Source: Paraburkholderia largidicola
GTDB lineage: Bacteria > Pseudomonadota > Gammaproteobacteria > Burkholderiales > Burkholderiaceae
DNA: 64,000 bases
Assembly: GCF_013426895.1 (NCBI RefSeq)
Contig: NZ_AP023174.1
Coordinates: forward strand, 1-64,000
Direction: 5' to 3'
The notes under the pieces are model-generated. The model worked only from the letters and a program-made list of their open reading frames with translations, was not told the origin of the DNA and did not search any database. The position numbers and the translations under genes are program-made. Shown one piece after another: positions 57,645 to 64,000 of the stretch (positions within the stretch are counted from its first letter, which is position 1; each line of letters begins with the position of its first letter).

Positions 57645-58427
57645 ATGTTGCGTGTGATCACCGCCAACCTGAACGGCATCCGTTCGGCGGCCAAGAAGGG
57701 ATTTTTCGAGTGGTTCGGCGAGCAGAAGGCCGACGTCGTGTGCGTGCAGGAAATCAAATGCTCGCAGGACGACATGACGCCTGAATTTCTCGCGCCGCAC
57801 GGTTTCACCGGCTATTTCCAGCATGCGGTGAAGAAGGGTTATAGCGGCGCGGGTCTCTATACGCGTCACGAACCGGATGAAGTCGTGATCGGTTTCGGCA
57901 GCGAAGAGTTCGATCCCGAAGGGCGTTACGTGGAAGCGCGTTTCGGCAATCTCTCGGTGATTTCGGTGTATGTGCCGTCGGGTTCGAGCGGCGACGAACG
58001 CCAGCAGGCGAAGTACCGCTTCATGGACGAGTTCATGCCGCATCTCGCGGAGTTGTCGAAAGAGCGCGAAGTGATCGTGTGCGGCGACGTGAACATCGTG
58101 CACAAGGAAATCGACATCAAGAACTGGAAGGGCAACCAGAAGAACTCGGGCTGCCTGCCGGAAGAGCGCGCGTGGCTCACGAAGCTGTTCGACGACGTTG
58201 GCTACGTGGACGTGTTCCGCACGCTCGATCAGCGGCCCGAGCAATATACGTGGTGGAGCAATCGCGGCCAGGCGTATGCGAAGAACGTGGGGTGGCGTAT
58301 CGACTACCAGATCGCGACGCAGGGCATTGCGGCGACGGCGAAGCGTGTGGATGTGTTCCGCGACATCAAGTTCAGCGATCACGCGCCCGTGACCGTCGAC
58401 TACGCGCACAAGATCGCGAAGAAATAA
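57645..58427 (+). CDS. xth: Exodeoxyribonuclease III
   Basis: A 260-residue ExoIII/Ape1-type AP endonuclease for base excision repair. Metal and catalytic motifs are ANLNGIRSAAKKG at the start, QEIKC near 35, GDVNIVHKEIDI near 147, and SDHAPVTVDY at the end with the catalytic His. AAGGAAA precedes the ATG. It converges with the M48 protease gene after only 12 nt. Confidence 0.95.
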   Translation: MLRVITANLNGIRSAAKKGFFEWFGEQKADVVCVQEIKCSQDDMTPEFLAPHGFTGYFQHAVKKGYSGAGLYTRHEPDEVVIGFGSEEFDPEGRYVEARFGNLSVISVYVPSGSSGDERQQAKYRFMDEFMPHLAELSKEREVIVCGDVNIVHKEIDIKNWKGNQKNSGCLPEERAWLTKLFDDVGYVDVFRTLDQRPEQYTWWSNRGQAYAKNVGWRIDYQIATQGIAATAKRVDVFRDIKFSDHAPVTVDYAHKIAKK

Positions 58428-58439
58428 GCGAAAGCGGCG

Positions 58440-59615
58440 TCAGTCGCTCGCGGTCGTACGACGCGGGCGGCCGATGCCCGCGTAGTCCGGCAGTGCATCG
58501 ACGTTCTTGCCGATGGCTTTCGCGTACAGCGGCAGCATGTCGGCCAGTCGCTTCATGATGTCCGCGCGGCGTTCCGCGTTGTACGGGTGCACGTAGATAA
58601 AGCCCTGATCGCGGTTGTTGCGCGTCGCGACGGCGAGCTTGTCCCAAAGCGTGATGGCCGCGCGCGGATCGTACCCGGCACGCGATGCAATATCGCTGCC
58701 GATCACATCGGCTTCCGTTTCGTCCGCGCGTTCATACTTCATTTCCAGCAACTGGGTGCCGATGCCGAGCGGCGCTTCGCCGAGATCGGCGAGGCCGAAG
58801 AGTTGCGGAATCGTCCCCGATCCGAGTTGCGCGGCCTGCTGTTCGCCGAGACGCTCGCGCGCATGCTCACGCAGCGCGTGCGCGATTTCATGGCCGAGCA
58901 GCATACCGAGTTCGTTGTCGTTGGGCTTGACCTTGTCGAGCATGCCGCCGTACACGACGATCTTGCCGCCAGGCAAACAGTACACACGAATGTCCGGCGA
59001 ACGCAGCACCGCGATGTCCCACTTCCAGTTCTTCGCGCGGTCGTTCCATTTCAGCGAATACGGAATCAGCTTGTCGACGATCGCCTGCACGCGCTTCACA
59101 TGCGCGTCCGATGTCGGATAGAGCCGGCTCATATGCTCAGCGCCGCGCGCGATCTGATCGAATTCCTCAGCCGATTGCGCTTCGAGCATCGGCGACGGAA
59201 TCAGATTGCGGAAGACTGCGTAGCCGCCGTAGCGCAATTGCGGATTCGGCATGAAAGGCGGCGGGGGCGTTGGCGCTGGCGTGCGAGCCGTCACGGGTGC
59301 TGGCGGCGTCGCTATCGCTGTGCCCGCAGATGCGCCGGACGTGGCGGCCGGCGCTGATTCGGACTTCGGCGCCGATGGCGCGGAAGGCGTCGAAGGCGCG
59401 GCAGCAGGCGGGTTCGCAGCGGGCGGCGCGCTGACGCTCGACGTCGCTTCGGCAGCACATGCCTGTATCGACGGCGTCACGCCGAACACCGCGCACGCGG
59501 CGAGCACAGCCAGATGCAGCGCACGCGTACGGGCGCGCATGCGATATGCAGGCGATCGACGAAAAGCGGCGCGCGAAGGCGGACCCATGTCGGCGCGCCG
59601 CGACGCAAACACCAT
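58440..59615 (-). CDS. Secreted M48-family metalloprotease (LoiP/BepA-like)
   Basis: A 391-residue zinc protease. The site HEIAHAL has H242, E243 and H246, with the third ligand in ADETEADVIG. An Ala/Pro-rich linker (about 55-115) precedes the catalytic domain. The ATG at 59615 overlaps the upstream transporter stop as TGATG and has GGAG upstream. A later ATG at 59540 would start directly at the signal peptide (MRARTRALHLAVLAACAVFG) and may be the real start. The likely role is periplasmic or outer-membrane protein quality control. Confidence 0.88.
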   Translation of the reverse strand: MVFASRRADMGPPSRAAFRRSPAYRMRARTRALHLAVLAACAVFGVTPSIQACAAEATSSVSAPPAANPPAAAPSTPSAPSAPKSESAPAATSGASAGTAIATPPAPVTARTPAPTPPPPFMPNPQLRYGGYAVFRNLIPSPMLEAQSAEEFDQIARGAEHMSRLYPTSDAHVKRVQAIVDKLIPYSLKWNDRAKNWKWDIAVLRSPDIRVYCLPGGKIVVYGGMLDKVKPNDNELGMLLGHEIAHALREHARERLGEQQAAQLGSGTIPQLFGLADLGEAPLGIGTQLLEMKYERADETEADVIGSDIASRAGYDPRAAITLWDKLAVATRNNRDQGFIYVHPYNAERRADIMKRLADMLPLYAKAIGKNVDALPDYAGIGRPRRTTASD

Positions 59616-61009
59616 CACGACTGCTTTCTCCAAGGGGCGATCCGGAACAACAGTAGCATGCCCGGTATAGCAAGCGCTGTGCAGACCAGGAAGTAGTTGA
59701 ACCAGCCGATCTGCGCAACGACGAAACCGCTTGCTGCCGACGCCAGCGTGCGCGGCACCGAAGCCAGCGACGTGAAGAGCGCGAACTGTGTCGCTGTATA
59801 GCGCGGATCGGTCGTGCTGGCGATATACGCGGTGAACGCAGCCAGCGTGAGACCTGTCGTGAAAGTCTCGAAGCCGTACACGAGCGCGAGCGCCACCGAC
59901 ATCGGATCGAGCTGTACCGTCCAGCCAACGCCGAGCAGCGACAGCAGTTTGGTCGTGCCCGCGCTGAGCGCGACGGCGATGTCGTACACGACTGTGAGTC
60001 CCGGCGAAGTGGGCCCGACATGCGCGAGCCACGCGAAGCCGAGCGTCGACACCATCTGCAGGATGCCGAAGATCCACAACCCGCGGCCAATGCCGATGCG
60101 CATCAGCGCAATCCCGCCGATGATGCCGCCCGCCAGACTCGCCCCGAACGCCGTCGTCTTCGCGATCACGCCGATCTGCGTGCGCGAAAAGCCGATGTCG
60201 AGAAAGAACGACGTGGACAGCGTGGTCGCCATCGTATCGCCGAGCTTGTACAGGAAGATGAAGCCAAGTACGAACAGCGCGCCGCGCCAGCCGTCACGCA
60301 GAATGAACTCGCGGAACGGCTCGACGATCGCTTCGCGCAGGTTCTTCGGCGGCGTGCCGTGCACTTCGGGCTCGCGCACGACGAGCGTCATCACCATGCC
60401 CGGCAGCATGAACGCGGCCGTCACGATGAACACGGTCGCCCACGGCAGATGGTCCGAGAGAATCAGCGCGAGCGAACCGGGCACGAGCGCCGCGATCTTG
60501 TAGGCGTTCACGTGCACCGCATTGCCGAGGCCCTGCTCGGTGTCATGCAGCAGTTCGCGTCGATACGCGTCGATCACGATATCCGAACTCGCGCCGAAGA
60601 ACGCGACGAGCGCGGTCAACGCGGCCACCGTCCAGATCGAATCGCGCGGCGAGACGATGCCGAGCGATGCGATCGCGCCGGCGACCAGAATCTGCGTGAA
60701 GAGCATCCAGCCGCGCCGGCGACCCGGCCGCCAGCCGGGCAGACGCGGCACGTAACGGTCCATCAGCGGCGCCCAGAGGAATTTCCACGTGTAGGGAAAC
60801 TGGATCAGCGCGAACAGGCCGATTTCCTTCAGGTTCACGCCTTCGGAGCGCAGCCAGGCCTGGACGAGATAGACGAGGGTGAACAGCGGCAACCCCGACG
60901 TGAAGCCGAGGAAAACGCAGATCAGCATGCGCGCGTTGAGAAACGCGCGCCAGCCGGGATGTTCTTCGTGAGCGGTTAGTGCAGGCGCCTCGTGTGGCGG
61001 GTTCGACAT
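59615..61009 (-). CDS. ampG: AmpG-type MFS transporter (muropeptide permease)
   Basis: A 464-residue inner-membrane transporter with about 12-14 helices. The N-terminal FLGFTSGLPLFTLVYLVQAW and WKFLWAPLMDRY match AmpG, which imports anhydro-muropeptides for cell-wall recycling and beta-lactamase signalling. Siderophore-type relatives exist, so the substrate is likely but not certain. It starts 12 nt after the metW stop and overlaps the M48 gene, forming one minus-strand run from metX. Confidence 0.88.
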   Translation of the reverse strand: MSNPPHEAPALTAHEEHPGWRAFLNARMLICVFLGFTSGLPLFTLVYLVQAWLRSEGVNLKEIGLFALIQFPYTWKFLWAPLMDRYVPRLPGWRPGRRRGWMLFTQILVAGAIASLGIVSPRDSIWTVAALTALVAFFGASSDIVIDAYRRELLHDTEQGLGNAVHVNAYKIAALVPGSLALILSDHLPWATVFIVTAAFMLPGMVMTLVVREPEVHGTPPKNLREAIVEPFREFILRDGWRGALFVLGFIFLYKLGDTMATTLSTSFFLDIGFSRTQIGVIAKTTAFGASLAGGIIGGIALMRIGIGRGLWIFGILQMVSTLGFAWLAHVGPTSPGLTVVYDIAVALSAGTTKLLSLLGVGWTVQLDPMSVALALVYGFETFTTGLTLAAFTAYIASTTDPRYTATQFALFTSLASVPRTLASAASGFVVAQIGWFNYFLVCTALAIPGMLLLFRIAPWRKQS

Positions 61010-61021
61010 GAGATAGTGACG

Positions 61022-61630
61022 TTAGCTTTTCTTGACGCGATAGACCGCAAGACTACCACGCCAGTTCACGCCCCATCGCACCTGCTGGCCGCCATGCAGC
61101 ACGACGCGGTCGAGAATCTCGATACCGACTTCCGGCGCGAGCGCCTCGAAATCCTTGATGGTCAACACACGCACATTCGGGGTGTTGTGCCACTGATAAG
61201 GCAGCGACTTCGACACGGGCATGCGTCCCTGCAAAACCGACAGGCGGTGCGCCCAATACCCGAAATTTGGGAACGAAACGATGCATTCCTTACCGACCCG
61301 CACCGTCTCGCGCAGGATCGCGGCCGTCTGGTGAATGGTCTGCAGCGTTTGAGAAAGGATCGCAAAATCGAAGCTGCCGTCTTCGAACAGGCGCAGGCCG
61401 TCTTCCAGATTCTGCTGGATCACGTTGATGCCGTTCTTCGTCGAAGCGAGCACGCCGACGTCGTTGATCTCGATGCCGTAGCCCGTCACTTCGAGTTCTT
61501 CCATCAGCAGTGACAACAGCGAGCCGTCGCCGCAGCCCAGATCGAGCACTGTCCCGCGCGGCTCGACCCAACGGGCGATCGCGCGGAAATCCGGCCGCGT
61601 CGCAAGATAATCGAGAGCGCGCTGGTTCAT
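61022..61630 (-). CDS. metW: Methionine biosynthesis protein MetW
   Basis: A 202-residue class I methyltransferase-like protein with the SAM motif [20 protein letters not shown] (about 27-46). In bacteria with MetX, MetW is required for or stimulates homoserine acylation. Its own methyl acceptor is unknown. The ATG overlaps the metX stop in ATGA. Confidence 0.94.
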   Translation of the reverse strand: MNQRALDYLATRPDFRAIARWVEPRGTVLDLGCGDGSLLSLLMEELEVTGYGIEINDVGVLASTKNGINVIQQNLEDGLRLFEDGSFDFAILSQTLQTIHQTAAILRETVRVGKECIVSFPNFGYWAHRLSVLQGRMPVSKSLPYQWHNTPNVRVLTIKDFEALAPEVGIEILDRVVLHGGQQVRWGVNWRGSLAVYRVKKS

Positions 61631-62772
61631 GCGTTCACCTCTGCAGCAATGCGTTCGTAGTAGGCGCGCATCAGGTTGTGGTAGCGCGCGTCGTCGAGGA
61701 GAAAGGCGTCGTGGCCGTGTGGCGCATCGATTTCGCCGTACGTGACCTGGCGCTTGTGATCGAGCAGCGCCTTCACCAGTTCGCGCGAGCGCGCGGGCGC
61801 GAAACGCCAGTCGGTCGTGAAGCTCGCGATCAGATACTTCGCCTTGGTATGCGCGAGCGCGGCCGTGAGGTCGCCGTCGTACGCTTTGGCGGGATCGAAG
61901 TAATCGAGTGCGCGCGTGATCAGCAGATACGTGTTCGCGTCGAAGTAATCGGCGAACTTGTCGCCCTGATAGCGCAGATACGATTCCACTTCGAACTCGA
62001 CGTCGAAGTTGAAGTTGTAGGCATCCTCCGCGCCTTCCGCGCGGCGCAGCGCACGGCCGAACTTCGCGGCCATGTCGTCATCCGACAGATACGTGATGTG
62101 GCCGATCATCCGCGCGACGCGCAAGCCGCGCTTCGGCTTCACGTTATGCGCGTAGTAGTTGCCGCCGTGGAAGTCGGGGTCCGACAGGATCGACGAGCGT
62201 GCCACTTCATTGAACGCGATGTTCTGTGCCGAGAGCTTCGGCGTCGATGCCACGACGATGCAATGCGCGAGCCGCTCGGGATACATCATGCTCCACGCGA
62301 GCGCCTGCATGCCGCCCAGGCTCCCGCCCATCACGGCCGCGAATTTCTCGATGCCGAACGTGTCGGCGACGAGCGCCTGCGCGTTCACCCAGTCTTCGAC
62401 CGTCACGACGGGGAAGCGCGCGCCGTAGGGGACGCCTGTCGACGGATCGATGCTCATCGGGCCGGTCGAACCGAAGCACGAACCGAGGTTGTTCACGCCG
62501 ATCACGAAGAAGCGGTTGGTGTCGAGCGGTTTGCCGGGGCCGACCATGTTGTCCCACCAGCCGACGTTCTTCGGATCATCCGCGTAGACGCCCGCCACGT
62601 GATGCGACGCATTGAGTGCGTGGCACACGAGCACGGCATTGCTGCGCGCGGCGTTGAGCGTGCCGTACGTTTCGACGACGAGGTCGTAGTTCGCGAGCGA
62701 GCTGCCGTTCTGCAGACGCAGCGGCTCGGAGAAATGCATTGTTTGTGGAGTGACGATCCCGATCGATTCCAT
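61627..62772 (-). CDS. metX: Homoserine O-acyltransferase MetX
   Basis: A 381-residue alpha/beta hydrolase-fold enzyme that acylates homoserine (acetyl or succinyl form), the first step of methionine synthesis. The nucleophile is S151 in [11 protein letters not shown]. The late Asp is near residue 312, and the His is in [11 protein letters not shown]. The start [12 protein letters not shown] matches the family. Its leader carries a SAM-II-type riboswitch, so SAM should repress it. Confidence 0.95.
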   Translation of the reverse strand: MESIGIVTPQTMHFSEPLRLQNGSSLANYDLVVETYGTLNAARSNAVLVCHALNASHHVAGVYADDPKNVGWWDNMVGPGKPLDTNRFFVIGVNNLGSCFGSTGPMSIDPSTGVPYGARFPVVTVEDWVNAQALVADTFGIEKFAAVMGGSLGGMQALAWSMMYPERLAHCIVVASTPKLSAQNIAFNEVARSSILSDPDFHGGNYYAHNVKPKRGLRVARMIGHITYLSDDDMAAKFGRALRRAEGAEDAYNFNFDVEFEVESYLRYQGDKFADYFDANTYLLITRALDYFDPAKAYDGDLTAALAHTKAKYLIASFTTDWRFAPARSRELVKALLDHKRQVTYGEIDAPHGHDAFLLDDARYHNLMRAYYERIAAEVNA

Positions 62773-62845
62773 TCATTCCGCCTTCTGACATGGGGCGGCT
62801 AAATGGTGTCGGCGATGGCGCGGAAGGAGCATGTGCGCGGCTGAC
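62773..62845 (-). promoter_or_regulatory. Expression platform of the metX riboswitch
   Basis: UUUAGCCGC (62803-62795) is perfectly complementary to the aptamer's GCGGCUAAA (62860-62852). CCGCC (62798-62794) also complements GGCGG (62782-62778), which overlaps the metX ribosome site AAGG 8 nt before the ATG. These two pairings exclude each other: with SAM bound, CCGCC is free to mask the ribosome site. Confidence 0.7.
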
Positions 62846-62935
62846 GACCTCTTTAGCCGCATTTATAGTGAACCGGAATGGATGAACTCCATCCGCTGGT
62901 TCGCGCGCCCGCAATCGAGTCAGCAAATCGGCGCG
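62846..62935 (-). promoter_or_regulatory. SAM-II-type riboswitch aptamer in the metX leader
   Basis: On the minus-strand RNA, P1 is CGCGCC (62935-62930) with GGCGCG (62909-62904). The loop begins GAUUUG and ends UUGCGG, near-identical to the GAUUUG and UUGCAG elements I recall for SAM-II. Downstream, AUAAAUGCGGCUAAAGAGG (62867-62849 or so) matches the conserved 3' element ending GCUAAA. Pseudoknot pairs: UUGC (62914-62911) with GCGG (62860-62857), and GACUC (62921-62917) with GAGGUC (62851-62846, one bulge). Unusual: an extra two-part hairpin (62902-62870) is inserted in the linker loop. Confidence 0.8.
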
Positions 62936-63010
62936 TTGTGCAATTCTGGACCGTCAAGAACGGTCAAGCGCAGAGTATAGCGGAAAATGCGCCGCGCCTG
63001 CGTTGGCCGG
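62936..63010 (-). promoter_or_regulatory. Probable metX promoter region
   Basis: On the minus strand, a TATACT at 62979-62974 upstream of the aptamer could be a -10, with no good -35. TTGACC at about 62967 and TTGACG nearby lie between it and the aptamer. Confidence 0.35.
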
Positions 63011-63676
63011 CTACTGCAGGATGAGGCGCAGTTGCGCGTCGGCCTGTTCGATCGGTGCACGCGAGAAGCCGCTGCGCACGAAACGATGCCAGCGTCCGAT
63101 GATGTAGCTGAGCAAAAGACTCGCGCGCGCCACGGGATCGTAGTCGGCGGGCAGGGGGATTGGATTGTGTTCGGCGTGGCTCGACGCGTCCATCAATCCG
63201 AGTCGCAGACACTGCTTGAGCGACGCCTCGACGCGCTCGAGCAGCTGATTCACGCGCTCGGTCAGCCGTTCGTGTTCGCCGACGAGCGCTTCGCAGGTCA
63301 GCACGCGCGTCATGCCGGGATTCTTCGCTGAAAAATTGAGCAACATGAGCGCGATTGCGCGTGCCTGCAGCACGCCGTTCGGCTCTTTCGCGATGATCTG
63401 GTTGATGAGCCCGAAAAGCGTCTGCTCGATGAATTCGATCAGCCCTTCGAACATCTGCGCCTTGCTCGCGAAATGGCGATACAGCGCCGCTTCCGATACG
63501 CCGATGCGCGCGGCCAAAGCCGCCGTGGTGATCTTTTCGTTCTTCGGGGCCTCCAGCATCGCGGCCAGCGTCTGGAGGATATGCACGCGCCGTTCGCCCG
63601 GTTTCAGGCGCGTCGCGCGCGGTGCGGTTGACTGTTCTTCGGTTACGTCCTCGTCATGCTTGCGGATAGGCTGCAT
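63011..63676 (-). CDS. slmA: TetR-type nucleoid occlusion factor SlmA
   Basis: A 221-residue TetR-fold protein. The N-terminal HTH is ITTAALAARIGVSEAALYRH (about 50-69), followed by FASKAQMFEGLIEFIEQTLF and a helical dimer domain. This HTH and length match SlmA, which binds DNA and blocks FtsZ assembly over the chromosome. The ATG at 63676 gives MQPIRKHDED with GGGAC upstream. It follows a nucleotidase gene by 14 nt, as in other Burkholderiaceae. A general TetR repressor cannot be excluded without its binding sites. Confidence 0.87.
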   Translation of the reverse strand: MQPIRKHDEDVTEEQSTAPRATRLKPGERRVHILQTLAAMLEAPKNEKITTAALAARIGVSEAALYRHFASKAQMFEGLIEFIEQTLFGLINQIIAKEPNGVLQARAIALMLLNFSAKNPGMTRVLTCEALVGEHERLTERVNQLLERVEASLKQCLRLGLMDASSHAEHNPIPLPADYDPVARASLLLSYIIGRWHRFVRSGFSRAPIEQADAQLRLILQ

Positions 63677-63690
63677 GTCTGTCGTCCCTG

Positions 63691-64000
63691 TTATCGCCAG
63701 GCCGGATGCTCCGTGAGTGGTTCGATCGGCCTGCCCGGGCGGGTGCCCAGTCTCAACGATTTTAGCGAACGAATGCAGCGGTCGACATAGTGCGGGCGAC
63801 CGGTGCCCGGCAATCGCGCAAGCGAACCGTCCGGGCGGACATGCTGCGGCAGGTGGCCGGTGATCCACACCGTGCGGATGCCGAGCCGCCGGTAATTCTT
63901 CAAATGGCTGCGCGTGTCTTCGACAAGTACCGCGTCGGCGAGACGCACATGCGCGTCTCGCATCGCACGGCGCAGCATCCCGTGATCCGGCTTGGCGCGC
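63691..64000 (-). CDS. HAD-superfamily pyrimidine 5'-nucleotidase (partial)
   Basis: Only the C-terminal ~102 residues are in the window; the 5' part lies beyond position 64000. The reading frame runs through the edge as KPDHGMLRRAMRDA, the HAD motif III lysine region, then VLVEDTRSHLKNYRRLGIRT with the motif IV acidic pair (ED). This resembles pyrimidine 5'-nucleotidases (SDT1/PynA-like) that release inorganic phosphate from UMP or CMP. The stop is 14 nt before slmA, so the two are probably cotranscribed. Confidence 0.85.
   Translation of the reverse strand, partial: RAKPDHGMLRRAMRDAHVRLADAVLVEDTRSHLKNYRRLGIRTVWITGHLPQHVRPDGSLARLPGTGRPHYVDRCIRSLKSLRLGTRPGRPIEPLTEHPAWR

Overview
The window is high-GC DNA from a betaproteobacterium of the Burkholderiaceae, most likely Paraburkholderia or a close relative. 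This is inferred from the dnaA-dnaN-gyrB start, the def-fmt-lysE-htpX-rsmB-ntrYX run next to a divergent dprA, the mreBCD-mrdA-rodA cluster and the metX-metW pair. It looks like the origin-proximal part of a main chromosome. I see no insertion sequence, prophage, CRISPR array or plasmid gene. Most of the window is conserved core, with some metabolic accessory genes between 5.7 and 28.6 kb.

Layout. 0.1-5.6 kb: replication initiation and gyrase. 5.7-14.2 kb: a small conserved gene, an AraC/GyrI-type regulator, then an ethanolamine unit (permease, EutBC, a convergent aldehyde dehydrogenase with its DUF779 partner, and a divergent AraC regulator). 14.3-14.6 kb: a gap with two perfect DnaA boxes. 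14.6-16.2 kb: a zinc-ribbon mini-protein and DbpA. 16.6-19.4 kb: a methionine/glutamine-type aminotransferase, an amidase and an orphan amino-acid binding protein. 19.5-22.2 kb: one ECF sigma factor between two related membrane anti-sigma proteins, plus a small secreted protein; three of these units are preceded by the same GGAAT-N17/18-GTT element. 22.3-28.6 kb: tRNA-Lys, thioesterase, patatin, a dehydrogenase, PEP carboxykinase and a LysR regulator. 28.7-33.3 kb (minus): topoisomerase III, a thioredoxin-like protein and DprA. 33.6-42.1 kb (plus): N-terminal protein processing, HtpX, RsmB and an NtrY-type kinase with a shortened NtrX-type regulator. 42.1-46.2 kb: tRNA-Phe, queuosine precursor genes, an aldolase and a Sel1 protein. 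46.3-52.8 kb (minus): rod-shape genes. 53.2-58.4 kb (plus): GatCAB, a PPK2 kinase and exonuclease III. 58.4-64 kb (minus): M48 protease, AmpG-type transporter, metW, metX, slmA and a partial nucleotidase.

The strongest non-coding discovery is a SAM-II type riboswitch in the metX leader, with an extra hairpin inside the pseudoknot loop and a readable two-state switch that could hide the metX ribosome binding site. Other points of interest are the one-sigma/two-anti-sigma module with its shared promoters, the DnaA-box cluster about 14 kb from dnaA, the response regulator without an AAA+ domain, several dyads beside regulators, and a strong hairpin between mreB and mreCD. No undescribed multi-gene defence or mobile system was found.
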